From JAHDNZ01 sp036721855 (GTDB lineage Bacteria > Bacillota > DTU065), in assembly GCA_036721855.1 (NCBI GenBank), contig DAIMKF010000023.1, forward strand, positions 1-29,297: a DNA stretch of 29,297 bases, given 5' to 3'. The notes beneath the pieces are model-generated. The model had not been told where the DNA came from, ran no database searches, and worked only from the letters and a program-made list of their open reading frames with translations. Shown here piece by piece: positions 7,989 to 16,722 of the stretch; within the stretch, counting starts at the first letter, position 1, and each line of letters starts with the position of its first letter. The position numbers were made by a program, and so were the translations under genes.

Positions 7989-8010
7989 CGGCGCTACAAA
8001 GGTAGCGCCG
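7989..8010 (-). terminator. Terminator of the RNase P RNA gene
   Basis: A perfect 9-bp GC-rich stem CGGCGCTAC/GTAGCGCCG with a four-base loop is followed on the minus strand by TTTAGCTTATT. It lies directly after the P1 stem of rnpB. Confidence 0.8.
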
Positions 8011-8018
8011 CTTTGTTG

Positions 8019-8362
8019 ACAACCAACCCTGTAAGCCGGGTTCTGTACCCTTATGGGTGATGATCATCTATCTTGACTTACAGTTACCTGCAAGTTCTAG
8101 CGACCTAACCCGAGGGAAAGACGGGCAGCCTTATATCCCTTCTATTTGGTCTTGCTCCAGATGGGGTTTACCAAGCCGACCGGTCACCCGGAACGCTGGT
8201 ACGCTCTTACCGCACCTTTTCACCCTTACCTGTTAAAACAGGCGGTTTTTTCTCTGTGGCACTTTCCTTGAGGTCACCCTCACTGGGTGTTACCCAGCAT
8301 CTTGCCCTATGGAGCCCGGACTTTCCTCACCGCTTTGCGGAGCGATCATCCAAGTTGGTTGT
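8019..8362 (-). ncRNA. rnpB: RNase P RNA, class A
   Basis: This is the catalytic RNA that matures the 5' ends of tRNAs. On the minus strand it has the conserved GAGGAAAGTCCGGGCTCC near the 5' end and ACAGAACCCGGCTTA near the 3' end, which together form P4. The P1 helix is visible as ACAACCAAC with GTTGGTTGT and sets the approximate ends. The general layout resembles class A, not the Bacillus-type class B. Among Bacillota, class A is found in many Clostridia-like lineages. It has its own promoter (8376-8404) and terminator (7989-8010). Confidence 0.93.
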
Positions 8363-8375
8363 TGATTCTGCATTA

Positions 8376-8404
8376 ACTTTAGCACTTATCAATATCTCTG
8401 TCAA
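8376..8404 (-). promoter_or_regulatory. Promoter of rnpB
   Basis: On the minus strand a perfect -35 TTGACA (8404-8399) and a -10 TAAAGT (8381-8376) are separated by 17 bases. Transcription would start near 8369, just before the P1 helix. Confidence 0.8.
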
Positions 8405-8436
8405 CTTAACAAATTGTCCTAACTACAGCAAAATAA

Positions 8437-9015
8437 TTAAAAGGCAAACTTAAATTCAGTTCCGAGATTTAATTCATCAAAACTTTTAATTGCGATAGCA
8501 ATATTAAATGCCGGTGTAATACTGGCTATAGCTCCAAAATTTAAACTTTTATTGATCTCTGCCAACAACTTAACTTTGGGGGCATCTTTGCTTACAGGCA
8601 AATCATAATCTAGTCCAATAAATATAAGAGAAAGATTCCCGGCACCAAGCCCTATATGTCCTGTAAGGCCCGGATTTAATTCGCTGGAGACCACTGCATA
8701 TATCGCATCATTGCCAATACCTATGGCAGCTGCCGGATTTTGGCTTGCTTGAGGCATAAACTGCCACTTAGCAGAGACATATCCGGAAAAGATATTTTTT
8801 CGACCATAAAATGTGATAGCAAAATCCAAATCGTTAACAGGTGAATATACTCCTTTAACTTTTAGGGACTTAAAATTGCTCCAAAGAAGTAGCTCGCTTT
8901 TTTTTAGGCCAACAGTATAAGCTGTTGGTACCTCAATTATTTGAAATGAATTATAAGCACTTACACCTAAAACAAGTAACATAATCATTAATAATATTAG
9001 AAACGCTTTTCGCAT
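8437..9015 (-). CDS. Putative outer-membrane beta-barrel protein (unknown)
   Basis: I do not recognise this 192-residue family. A signal peptide ends at about residue 20 (VLGVSA). The rest alternates short hydrophobic stretches of beta type (FAITFYGRKN, YVSAKWQF, IYAVVSSELN, LSLIFIGLDYDL). It closes with LGTEFKFAF, a C-terminal Phe with alternating aromatic residues, like the beta-signal recognised by the BAM assembly machine. No lipobox is present. It would fit a small barrel in the outer membrane of a diderm cell. It lies 42 bases downstream of oligoendopeptidase F on the same strand with AAAGGAGG before the ATG, so it is probably co-transcribed. Confidence 0.6.
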   Translation of the reverse strand: MRKAFLILLMIMLLVLGVSAYNSFQIIEVPTAYTVGLKKSELLLWSNFKSLKVKGVYSPVNDLDFAITFYGRKNIFSGYVSAKWQFMPQASQNPAAAIGIGNDAIYAVVSSELNPGLTGHIGLGAGNLSLIFIGLDYDLPVSKDAPKVKLLAEINKSLNFGAIASITPAFNIAIAIKSFDELNLGTEFKFAF

Positions 9016-9057
9016 TTTATATATCCTCCTTTAACCGGTGTTTTTTCCCTTTGCCTG

Positions 9058-10860
9058 TTATTCTTCTAAAGCTAATATTGCTAACTCTTTTACTATCTGT
9101 TCAAATACATTTAAAGCCTTTACAATAGGATCAGGGGTGCTAAGATCGATACCTGCTTGAGCTAAGATATCAATAGGATACTTACTAGAACCAGCTTTTA
9201 AGAATTCTAAGTATCTATTTAGAGCTTCTGGCCCATCTCCTAAAATACCCATTGCAAACGCTACTGCCGAGGAGAACCCTGTCGCATACTGAAAAACATA
9301 GAAATTAAGATAAAAATGAGGGATCCGTGACCACTCAAGGCTAATTAAATCATCAACAATTATTGCAGGTCCAAAATACTTCTCATTCAAAGCCTTATAG
9401 GTAGAATTCAAATATTCTACTGTTAAGGCCGAGCCATTTTCTACTTTTTCATGAATCATTTTTTCAAACTCAGCAAACATAGTCTGACGAAAAACAGTCC
9501 CTTTGAATTCTTCAAGGTAGTGATTGAGTATAAACATCTTTTCATTTTTGTTTTGAACCTTTTGAAGAAGATAGTTCATTAATAAGACCTCGTTTACTGT
9601 TGAAGCAACTTCGGCCACAAAAATACTGTAATCACTGTAAATAAACGGTTGGTTTTTATTAGTTTGGTAACTATGCATAGCATGGCCCATCTCATGAGTT
9701 AGAGTAAATAATGAATCTAAGGTATCTTGATGATTTAATAGTACATAGGGATGAACACCATAGACACCACAAGAATAAGCGCCGGAACGTTTACCCTTAT
9801 TTTCATATACATCACACCAACCAGATTCCATACCCTGACCAAGAATTTCAAGATAATCTGCTCCTAATGGTTGCAATGCTTCTTTAACTATCTTTTTAGA
9901 GTCCTCAAAACTATAAATAGTTTTAAGCTCTTCAACTAATGGTACATAAACATCATACATATGAAGTTCTTTAAGATTGAGCATCTTCTTTCTCAGTGCT
10001 ACATATTGATGCATTGCTGGTAGTTTGGCGTTTACAGCCTCAATTAAGCTGTCATAAACCGCTATGGGAATATTGTTTTTTGCTAAAGCTGCTTCTCTGG
10101 CTGATTTATATTTGCGAACCTCAGCATTAAAGATATTAGCATTTACCTGAGCAGAAAGTAAGGCTGTAGTAGAATGTTTTACTTGATCATAGGTGCTATA
10201 AAATGCTCTAAAAACTTCTCTTCTTACTCTTTGTTCCTGGCTTTGCATTAGAGGGATAAACCTGCCATGGGTCAGTTGCACTTTATTTCCTTGTGCATCA
10301 CTTATCTCTGGAAATGTAAGATCTGCATTGTTTAACATGTTATAAATAGAGTGAGGTGCTTCGATGAGTTGTCCCGTTTTTGCCATAATAAATTCTTCGT
10401 TAGTCGTTAAAATATGTTCCTTTTGACGCCAAAGATTGTCAAAGTAATGTTGATAGATTTGTAATTCAGACTTTCGGCTTATAAATTCTTTAATAGTTTC
10501 TTCAGGTATAGCAAGCAATTCCGGTTCTAAAAAAGCAATTGCCGCTGAAAACTTCACCAGCAATGCTTGGGCCCTATTGCTTTTTGCTAGAGACTCAGAA
10601 TTAGTAGCATCTTCATCAGCTTTCATATGTGCATACCAGTATAGCTTCCCACAAGTTTCGCTCGTTGAGTTTATAATCTCAAGACCATTTTTAAGTGAGT
10701 CTGCCGACTGACCTAAGGTGCCTTTTATGGTAGCAAAACTAGATAGTTTTGCTTCTAGATCTTTAAAAGTCTGCTCCCAGGCATCAGTTGTAAAAAAGAT
10801 ATCCTCCAAATGCCAATGATATTTTTGATCTGTGTCTTGTCTAAGCGGTAATTCTACCAT
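9058..10860 (-). CDS. pepF: Oligoendopeptidase F (M3 metallopeptidase)
   Basis: This 600-residue cytoplasmic zinc peptidase degrades oligopeptides of roughly 7-17 residues. An N-terminal helical M3 domain spans about residues 10-200. The catalytic domain carries the zinc motif HEMGH (His389, Glu390, His393), with Glu417 in VAEVAST as likely third ligand. The full length matches the family. AAAGGAGG precedes the ATG at 10860. It is transcribed divergently from the DUF2512 gene and followed 42 bases later by the outer-membrane-like gene. Confidence 0.95.
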   Translation of the reverse strand: MVELPLRQDTDQKYHWHLEDIFFTTDAWEQTFKDLEAKLSSFATIKGTLGQSADSLKNGLEIINSTSETCGKLYWYAHMKADEDATNSESLAKSNRAQALLVKFSAAIAFLEPELLAIPEETIKEFISRKSELQIYQHYFDNLWRQKEHILTTNEEFIMAKTGQLIEAPHSIYNMLNNADLTFPEISDAQGNKVQLTHGRFIPLMQSQEQRVRREVFRAFYSTYDQVKHSTTALLSAQVNANIFNAEVRKYKSAREAALAKNNIPIAVYDSLIEAVNAKLPAMHQYVALRKKMLNLKELHMYDVYVPLVEELKTIYSFEDSKKIVKEALQPLGADYLEILGQGMESGWCDVYENKGKRSGAYSCGVYGVHPYVLLNHQDTLDSLFTLTHEMGHAMHSYQTNKNQPFIYSDYSIFVAEVASTVNEVLLMNYLLQKVQNKNEKMFILNHYLEEFKGTVFRQTMFAEFEKMIHEKVENGSALTVEYLNSTYKALNEKYFGPAIIVDDLISLEWSRIPHFYLNFYVFQYATGFSSAVAFAMGILGDGPEALNRYLEFLKAGSSKYPIDILAQAGIDLSTPDPIVKALNVFEQIVKELAILALEE

Positions 10861-10948
10861 CTTTTATCCTCCTTTATTAAGTTGATCTTAATAAGTATAC
10901 TCAAATTTCTTAATACTAACAAATGTTCATGGGAAAGGGGTCGATCGA

Positions 10949-11308
10949 ATGCGTCAATTCTATACTAAATATCCCTATTCACTACTTCTAAAAGCAATTG
11001 CTCAATTGTTTGTAACGTTAGTTATTGCTAATGTTGGCAGTGGAAGAATTAGTTTTGGTGGTTCATTGTTATTTGTTTTTGCTTTAGCCCCAACCTCATT
11101 TCTCTTTATTGATCTTTTAATTTTACCAGCTTTAGGAATAAGAGCGGCTAATGTAGCTGATTGGATATGGATCCTTCTCATCAGTCTACTTTTCCGTAGC
11201 TTAGGTTACCTAATAGTTGGATTCTACCAAATCATCATCTTAGTAACGGGCCTAGTTGTTGTTGAACATTACTTTCATAAGATGCTAAAAAACGCTTCCC
11301 AATCTTAA
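10949..11308 (+). CDS. DUF2512 / YndM-family membrane protein
   Basis: A 119-residue integral membrane protein with four likely membrane helices (about 12-30, 37-57, 70-85 and 88-108). The segment IDLLILPALGIRAANVADW matches the DUF2512 pattern, a conserved D..ILP..G...A..AD in the middle of the protein, a family found mainly in Bacillota. No function is established. The ATG is preceded by GGAAAGGGG. It is a single gene ending at a perfect palindrome that probably terminates transcription in both directions. Confidence 0.65.
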   Translation: MRQFYTKYPYSLLLKAIAQLFVTLVIANVGSGRISFGGSLLFVFALAPTSFLFIDLLILPALGIRAANVADWIWILLISLLFRSLGYLIVGFYQIIILVTGLVVVEHYFHKMLKNASQS

Positions 11309-11317
11309 CTATCCCTT

Positions 11318-11347
11318 TAAGGAGAGAGTCGTACGACTCTCTCCTTA
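11318..11347. terminator. Perfect 30-base palindrome between converging genes (bidirectional terminator)
   Basis: The arms read TAAGGAGAGAGTCGT and its exact complement, with no mismatch. It separates the DUF2512 gene from the converging nif3 gene. T-runs outside the stem are short, so terminator strength is uncertain. Confidence 0.6.
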
Positions 11348-11384
11348 TTATATGCAATGATGATTAACTTTTTTAGACATCTTA

Positions 11385-12446
11385 TTAAAGAGTTGTTAGA
11401 TAGGGGGTTGAAGCTATCACGGTTTCAACAGGTACAATATTGGCCAAGGACTTAAGCACAGGAGCTTCACTCGCTCCATGGCCTAACAACAAGATAGCAA
11501 GTTCTTCTTCTTGGGCTAAAAGAAGATCATGGTAATCAAGTTCTCCGGTAATAAATAGATCCACATGATTTTTTAGAGCATAACTTAGTCCAACAGAACC
11601 ACTGCCACCTAAGATAGCAATATGCTTAAACTCTTTTTTGTGGCCGTAAAAAAGAGTGTTTTTTTGCCAACGTCTGAGGATAACCTCTAAAGGCAAAGCC
11701 TCTTTTAGTTTTATTATTTCACCCATATAGCGGGTTTTTTTAGGGTATTGAAGTTGATAAGCGTCAATAACGGGCTCTTCATAGGGATGTATCTTTTTGA
11801 TTTTTGCCACTAGATCTGTATAGCCTTCCAAAGGTACCAATGTTTCTATTCTAAGTTCGCCGGTCTTTTCATCCTCACCCTGGCTACCAATAAAAGGTTT
11901 ACTGCCCTGAAGCGGTCTAAAATGCCCTGTTCCTAGTATTTCAAAAGAACAATGATCATAATTCCCAATAAAGCCCGCTCCTGATTCCCATAATGCCTCT
12001 CTTAAAGCAGAGGTGTTTTCCTCGGGCACAAAAGTAACTAGCTTGACATATTCTTGATAACCTAGTGGAATTAAGCCTTTACCTCTTTCCAAGCCTAATG
12101 CTTTTCCTAATGCCCGGTTAACACCATTTTCCGCCAGATCTAAGTTAGTGTGTAAAGCATAAATTGCGAGGTTGTTTTTACCTGCTTTAAGTGCTAATCT
12201 TGAAACCAGCGAATCAGTTGTTAGATTTTTTAAGGGTTTATAAATTAAGGGATGGTGACTAATAATTAGCTGACATTCTTTGACTATTGCCTCCTCAATT
12301 ACCTCATTAGTTATATCTACCGTTAAAAGAGCTCTTTTTATCTCTTGGTTTATATCGCCTACCTGTAACCCTACATTATCCCTTGGGTCTGCTGTTTTTT
12401 CCGGTGCTATTACCCTTAACGGTTTTAAAACATCTCGTAGTTTCAT
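11385..12446 (-). CDS. Nif3-like dinuclear metal-centre protein (YqfO type)
   Basis: The 353-residue protein belongs to the NIF3/YqfO family, hexameric proteins with a dinuclear metal site and no settled function; some act on GTP cyclohydrolase-type or nucleotide substrates. Metal-site residues visible are His64 and His65 (IISHHPLIYKP), His99 and Asp103 (ALHTNLD), and His323 and Glu327 (GHGASE). The length includes the central PII/CutA-like insertion (about 130-230, with IHPYEEPVIDAYQL) typical of Bacillota homologues. It lies 81 bases downstream of trmK, an arrangement common in Bacillota. AAGGAGGG precedes the ATG. Confidence 0.9.
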   Translation of the reverse strand: MKLRDVLKPLRVIAPEKTADPRDNVGLQVGDINQEIKRALLTVDITNEVIEEAIVKECQLIISHHPLIYKPLKNLTTDSLVSRLALKAGKNNLAIYALHTNLDLAENGVNRALGKALGLERGKGLIPLGYQEYVKLVTFVPEENTSALREALWESGAGFIGNYDHCSFEILGTGHFRPLQGSKPFIGSQGEDEKTGELRIETLVPLEGYTDLVAKIKKIHPYEEPVIDAYQLQYPKKTRYMGEIIKLKEALPLEVILRRWQKNTLFYGHKKEFKHIAILGGSGSVGLSYALKNHVDLFITGELDYHDLLLAQEEELAILLLGHGASEAPVLKSLANIVPVETVIASTPYLTTL

Positions 12447-12527
12447 TTTCTCCCTCCTTAAAATTGTTTTCTCACTTTTAAATAATTATAATCATAAACA
12501 AAATGGGCATCGAAGGTAAATAACCCT

Positions 12528-13187
12528 CTAGAAATGCTTTTTTAAACAGTTTAAATGGTATAGTTCTTGTCGCAATTTCTCACTTTGCTCATCTTCGGTA
12601 TCGACATAATTGAGAGCTTTATTTATATCAGCAAGACGTTTATTAAGATATTCTTTCCCTATAATGGTCCGATAAAGTGAACCAATTCGTAAAGTAGCCT
12701 CCGACCACTTTTCTTTTCCTAGTTGGTAACCTTCTTTTACAACGATAATCTGATAATAGCGATTACGCTCATTGACCATCTCTTCTTTAGCTATAGGATG
12801 GACCAATAAAAACTGCCTTAACGGGGAAGGGTCGCCATTAACTTGTAACACAAAAGTAGTTTTTGCAAATCTACTCATTCCTTTGGCAAGTATTTGTACA
12901 ATGGTCTTGGCTCCTAACCCACATATAAAAATAGTGTCGACTTCGTTATCTTGGAGTGGATCCAAGCCATAACCCCAACGAATATCAGATCTGTCTTTAT
13001 AATTAGCAAGGTTTTTTTGGGCAATTAACAAGGGAGCTTCTGCTAAATCAGTTGCTATCATGTATTTAGCTTGATTTGTCTTAAGTAGATATTGGCTTAG
13101 GTAGGCATGATCACAAGCAATATCAGCACCAGTGTTAAAATTGCCTATTAAAGATGCAGCTTTTTTTAACCGTTTTGGTAATCTCAT
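12528..13187 (-). CDS. trmK: tRNA (adenine(22)-N1)-methyltransferase
   Basis: The 219-residue protein is a SAM-dependent methyltransferase of the TrmK/YqfN family, which makes m1A22 in tRNA and is nearly restricted to Bacillota. The SAM-binding motif ADIACDHAYLSQYLL is at residues 21-35. ICGLGAKTIVQIL follows in the Rossmann core. A helical C-terminal extension (about 165-219) is present, as in the family. The pairing with nif3 downstream supports the call. The start ATG at 13187 is preceded by GAGGAG. Confidence 0.92.
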   Translation of the reverse strand: MRLPKRLKKAASLIGNFNTGADIACDHAYLSQYLLKTNQAKYMIATDLAEAPLLIAQKNLANYKDRSDIRWGYGLDPLQDNEVDTIFICGLGAKTIVQILAKGMSRFAKTTFVLQVNGDPSPLRQFLLVHPIAKEEMVNERNRYYQIIVVKEGYQLGKEKWSEATLRIGSLYRTIIGKEYLNKRLADINKALNYVDTEDEQSEKLRQELYHLNCLKKHF

Positions 13188-13253
13188 TAATCGTTCTCCT
13201 CAGTAAAAGTTATTTCTTTTTTTGTTTATTTAATTTGAAAGGAGCAAAAATAA

Positions 13254-13838
13254 ATGAAACTAAAAAATGTTACCATTGGACTCATCTTTTTTCTGCTAAC
13301 CACCGCTTGCATGGCAACTACCTTTAATTTACTGGCATTTGAACCAATTCCCTTAACTAGCAAGCTCTTCTCTTGTTATTATAGCAAAATAGCAACTGAT
13401 TATGGTTATGTTGTTACTTTCCCTCTTAAATATCAAGAGCAGAGTAACCTCAAATTACTTAGTAGCGGTGTGCAATATCGCACTTATCTTATGGAAAAAA
13501 ATAAAGGGTTTTATATTGAAACCAATGCTTATTTCGACCTAGTAGATACTCCGGGACCGGATACCTTTAGCCTTACACCTAACTTTGTTGTTGGATATAA
13601 AATCGACACAAATCAAGGTATTTTTGTTGAACCAGAAGGTCTATTCTACCTCCCAATAACTGCGTCTACAGACTCTAACCTGACTGTTGCTTCAAAAGTA
13701 GATAGTCTGTTTAGGATTGTGCTTGGTCTAGATAACATTTGGCCAAATGGCTTTTTTTTAGCACCTAGAGTAACTTTTTCCTATGCTAATAATGATCTTA
13801 ATGCTACCGGCCGTCTTTTCATTGGTTATGGTTTCTAA
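13254..13838 (+). CDS. Putative outer-membrane beta-barrel protein (unknown)
   Basis: The family is not recognised. The 194-residue protein has a signal peptide (about 1-21, cleavage near CMA). Amphipathic strands follow, such as GVQYRTYLMEKNKGFYIET, SLTPNFVVGYKI, FRIVLGLDNI and FFLAPRVTFSYAN. The end is TGRLFIGYGF, a C-terminal Phe with the alternating pattern of an outer-membrane beta-signal. AAAGGAG precedes the ATG. It is transcribed away from trmK as a single gene. It is not obviously related in sequence to the protein at 8437-9015, though the architecture is the same. Confidence 0.6.
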   Translation: MKLKNVTIGLIFFLLTTACMATTFNLLAFEPIPLTSKLFSCYYSKIATDYGYVVTFPLKYQEQSNLKLLSSGVQYRTYLMEKNKGFYIETNAYFDLVDTPGPDTFSLTPNFVVGYKIDTNQGIFVEPEGLFYLPITASTDSNLTVASKVDSLFRIVLGLDNIWPNGFFLAPRVTFSYANNDLNATGRLFIGYGF

Positions 13839-13876
13839 GTAAAAGACCGATAGCTGCTATCCTCTTTCACTTTAGC

Positions 13877-13885
13877 TGCTATAAT
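13877..13885 (+). promoter_or_regulatory. Extended -10 promoter for the tautomerase gene
   Basis: TGCTATAAT is a consensus -10 (13880-13885) with the TG extension. No good -35 is present. It lies 90 bases before the tautomerase start. Confidence 0.45.
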
Positions 13886-13974
13886 ATACTAGACTGTCTA
13901 CAATAAAGATTTAAACTAAAAGCACTACAAAAACATTCTTCGAAAACGAAGTGTTTAATAAATGGAGGTATCTT

Positions 13975-14160
13975 ATGCCCTATATTACCGTAAAAATGCT
14001 TGAGGGCCGTAGCGATGAACAAAAAAGGGCTTTGGTAGAAAAGGTGACTGAAGCTGTAGCTCAAACTACCGGAGCCCCAAAAGAAAACATTGTTGTCTTT
14101 ATCGAAGAGATGTCCAAAAAACATTACGCAGTGGCAGGTAAAAGATTCTCTGATCTCTAA
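13975..14160 (+). CDS. 4-oxalocrotonate tautomerase family protein (YwhB type)
   Basis: A 61-residue protein starting Met-Pro-Tyr-Ile-Thr-Val. After Met removal, Pro1 is the catalytic base of the tautomerase family. Arg11 (EGRSDEQ) is conserved. Arg39 of the Pseudomonas enzyme is replaced by Val, as I recall for B. subtilis YwhB, which this protein closely resembles, including HYAVAGKR near the end. The physiological substrate is unknown. A longer frame opens at 13951, but GGAGG at 13964-13968 and the need for an N-terminal Pro place the start at 13975. It is monocistronic with a strong terminator. Confidence 0.92.
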   Translation: MPYITVKMLEGRSDEQKRALVEKVTEAVAQTTGAPKENIVVFIEEMSKKHYAVAGKRFSDL

Positions 14161-14195
14161 CTAAAAGCGGGCTTTTTGCCCGCTTTTAGTTTTTA
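14159..14195 (+). terminator. Terminator of the tautomerase gene
   Basis: A 14-bp perfect stem with a T5 loop (ACTAAAAGCGGGC with its complement, plus one outer pair) is followed by further T residues. It overlaps the stop codon. Confidence 0.88.
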
Positions 14196-14583
14196 AAATC
14201 ATTATACATATCTAACACCTTCAGTTTCATTATTCCGCGAGATCACTTTACTTTCACTACTAATTATTAATGAGTTTTGGCTATTTCTTTCTAAAAAAAG
14301 CTGACAGCCTAACTATCTTTTCTTAGGAAACCTTTTATAAGAACCGCTGGATGGAATTACCATAAAGTACATCACCTTAGTGTTTTGAATGCAACACAAC
14401 ACAATACTTGAGAACGAACTAATTCCAACTAAGAGCTTCTCTATTAAAACACCTATTAAGTTATCTGTAGTTTTGTTCTTCGGATAGTTAGTTCAATTCC
14501 AATATTATACATTATAGCTCTTGTAAATTTATTACCTCTTCTTTTGTAATGGTATAAACTTCGCTACATTTCCAATGTAATCT
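14196..14583. other. Intergenic region without recognisable features
   Basis: About 390 AT-rich bases lie between converging genes. I find no supported ORF, RNA or repeat. Confidence 0.4.
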
Positions 14584-15018
14584 TTATTCAAGACTGTCAA
14601 TTATTTTTAACAGTTCTTTTTTCATGCCTAAAACCAATCCTTCATCCGGCCAGCTTAAGATATCACAAATCTGAAACTGTTTTTGACAAAAACCCGTTCT
14701 AATCGATCGCTTGAGAAAAACTCTTTTAACTTCTCTATCGGAAGTATGGTTTTCTTCAAGTGTACAAGCAACTTTTAATGCCACTTTCGATATCTGCTCA
14801 AGAACATCTACAATTTCATTTCTCTTTATCTCATTTTTACTTTCGAGAAATTCCAATCCAATCCAGATATCAGCTAATAAACGTCCGATTTTTTTGACAG
14901 TGGTTTTTAATGTTTTATTCTTATATCTCACCTGCTGACTTAATTGATTTAGAGTACGAAGCTCAATTTCTGCTTTATGTAAAGCCATAATACTTATTTT
15001 TAGCTTTTTAACATTCAT
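14584..15018 (-). CDS. Unknown helical cytoplasmic protein
   Basis: I do not recognise this 144-residue protein. It is Lys- and Leu-rich and appears almost wholly alpha-helical, with four helices of about 20-30 residues. This is a pattern of four-helix bundles such as those of the S23/ICP (intervening-sequence) protein family. It has no signal peptide or membrane segment. The S23 resemblance is architectural only. AAGGAGTG precedes the ATG. It stands alone between unrelated genes. Confidence 0.5.
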   Translation of the reverse strand: MNVKKLKISIMALHKAEIELRTLNQLSQQVRYKNKTLKTTVKKIGRLLADIWIGLEFLESKNEIKRNEIVDVLEQISKVALKVACTLEENHTSDREVKRVFLKRSIRTGFCQKQFQICDILSWPDEGLVLGMKKELLKIIDSLE

Positions 15019-15174
15019 ACTGTGCCACTCCTTCCCACAAGTCTGTTATTAATTCTATTATGGCAAAGGGTGGTGACAACAGTCTGTCACTTTCTTTTAA
15101 TAAATTATTATTTAATCTTTTTGTTTGTAGTGTTATATGCAAATAAGCATTCCTGTTACTAATGTTATAGCTAC

Positions 15175-15203
15175 AATTAGAGTGCCGTTAGGGCACTCTA
15201 ATT
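15175..15203 (-). terminator. Hairpin after the minus-strand sugar-binding protein gene
   Basis: A 12-bp perfect stem AATTAGAGTGCC/GGCACTCTAATT touches the stop codon. No long T-run follows, so efficiency is uncertain. Confidence 0.6.
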
Positions 15204-16495
15204 TATTTTAGTTTATTCAAAAACCTGGCAAATTCTTTTATCTTTTTTTGAATCTCACGCGTAGACTCCGCTGCTGCATCTTTTAATGCCTTTTTAGGAT
15301 CTTCATTACCTAAAACTACTTTATTAAAAGCAAATGCTACATAACGATCTGTAATGTATCCTCCCGGCACAACCTTCTTTAGTTTACAATTATTTAGACA
15401 AGCATCCAAAATTGGCTTAATATCTTCGGGAAAAGGCACACTCGATAAAACTTCATGACTACTAAAAACTAAACGCCATTTTTCTGGTGATTGGTATACT
15501 TTGTTCATAAATTTTATTAAGAAGTCCTTGGAGGAAAGAAATTTAATAAGCTCCCATGCTTCTTTTTTGTTCTTTGACGACTCAGGGATACCCCATGTTA
15601 GAAGTTTACCGGTATTAGTGTGATCGAATATCCCCTCTTTGTTAATACTTCCCGGTATTTCAGCTATTGCCCACTTCCCGGCAATATGAGGTGCAGTTCT
15701 TTCGATAACTGAATAGTGCCAGTTTTGTAAGATGCAGATGGGAATTTCGCCCGAAGGAAAAGTCGTAAGTATTGGCGTCTCTAACACTAAACCATATTTG
15801 GTATAGAGCTCTGTCAGTTCAATAAAAGCTGTTTCAGCTTCTTTTGCTCCAAGATTTGAAGCATCGCCTTCATAGTTATAGATATCAATTCCTCTTTGCC
15901 AAACCAGAGGATAATATAGATATGCAGCTTGATTATCTCCTTGAAATTCATAATAACTGTTTTTCCCACTTGCTCTCAATTTAGTATTTACCTGCCCCAA
16001 CTCCAACCATGTTTTGGGGGCTTCTACGCCAAGATTTTGCAAAATATCTTGACGATAATACATTTGACCCCAGTTCACCTCGGAAGGAATAGCAAATACT
16101 CCTCGTCCAAACTTAACAGACTCTAGCAGTTTAGGAGTTATGCGCCTAAAAACTGTCTCACAATCACTTATTGTACTTAAATCAGTAAGTGCTTGGCGCA
16201 TACCCAATTCACCCGCATGATGAGAATAAATTTCTACGATATCGGGAGGAGCGCCACCGATATATGCCAGTAAAAAATTATTAAAATGAGAGTCGTCTTC
16301 CGGAACGGTTCTAATTTGGACCTCAATACCTGTTTTGGTTGTGAAATCCTCCCTGATTATCTCGCTGAAGATATTTCCCAATACCCCCCCATACCATGTC
16401 CACATGGTAATCTCCCTGGCCAAAGTTCCGAAACTAAGTAGTAAAAAGAAAGCAAAAAATAATAAACGTTTAACTCTTGACAATCTTCTCGTCAT
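15203..16495 (-). CDS. ABC sugar transporter substrate-binding protein (paralogue 1)
   Basis: The 430-residue protein is a cluster-1 (maltose-type) extracellular solute-binding protein that delivers a sugar or oligosaccharide to an ABC importer. It has a signal peptide (about 5-26, ending GTLA) with no lipobox Cys. The mature start EITMWTWYGG and DFTTKTGIEVQ fit the family N-terminal lobe. It is closely similar along its length to the divergent gene at 16913, including GGYxxDRYxxFAFNKV and EIQxKxKEFARFLNK at the end. No permease or ATPase gene is adjacent. The ATG at 16495, with GGGGTGAG upstream, is preferred over the GTG at 16507. Confidence 0.88.
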   Translation of the reverse strand: MTRRLSRVKRLLFFAFFLLLSFGTLAREITMWTWYGGVLGNIFSEIIREDFTTKTGIEVQIRTVPEDDSHFNNFLLAYIGGAPPDIVEIYSHHAGELGMRQALTDLSTISDCETVFRRITPKLLESVKFGRGVFAIPSEVNWGQMYYRQDILQNLGVEAPKTWLELGQVNTKLRASGKNSYYEFQGDNQAAYLYYPLVWQRGIDIYNYEGDASNLGAKEAETAFIELTELYTKYGLVLETPILTTFPSGEIPICILQNWHYSVIERTAPHIAGKWAIAEIPGSINKEGIFDHTNTGKLLTWGIPESSKNKKEAWELIKFLSSKDFLIKFMNKVYQSPEKWRLVFSSHEVLSSVPFPEDIKPILDACLNNCKLKKVVPGGYITDRYVAFAFNKVVLGNEDPKKALKDAAAESTREIQKKIKEFARFLNKLK

Positions 16496-16647
16496 CCTAA
16501 AGCTCACCCCTTTAACTTTGTTTTTCTACCAGAAAAGGTTTTTCCCTTTCACAAAAAAACGGGATCTGATATCATGTACCTTGTCCATTGTAAGCATTCT
16601 CCTTTTCCCTCCTTGCATCTTATAGTCAGATACAAGGATATGGTTTT

Positions 16648-16722
16648 TGGTTTATGCCTGCAATGGACATTTGCAATAATATGGAATTTCCAATTGCAAA
16701 ACTATGGAATTCTTACTTGCAA
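16648..16722. repeat. Phased 23-bp repeat between divergent sugar-binding protein genes
   Basis: The palindrome TTGCAA occurs at 16671, 16694 and 16717, exactly 23 bases apart, with a 5/6 match (CTGCAA) at 16648. ATGGAATT occurs at 16681 and 16704, in the same phase. In addition CAATGGACA (16651-16659) recurs as its inverse at 16582-16590, so each divergent gene has one copy in its sense orientation. The 23-bp phase is close to two helical turns, as for cooperative binding of a regulator. Confidence 0.6.

Noticed and set aside
8256..8453. Open frame of 65 codons on the plus strand
   Set aside because: It is antisense to the RNase P RNA and its promoter and has no ribosome site.
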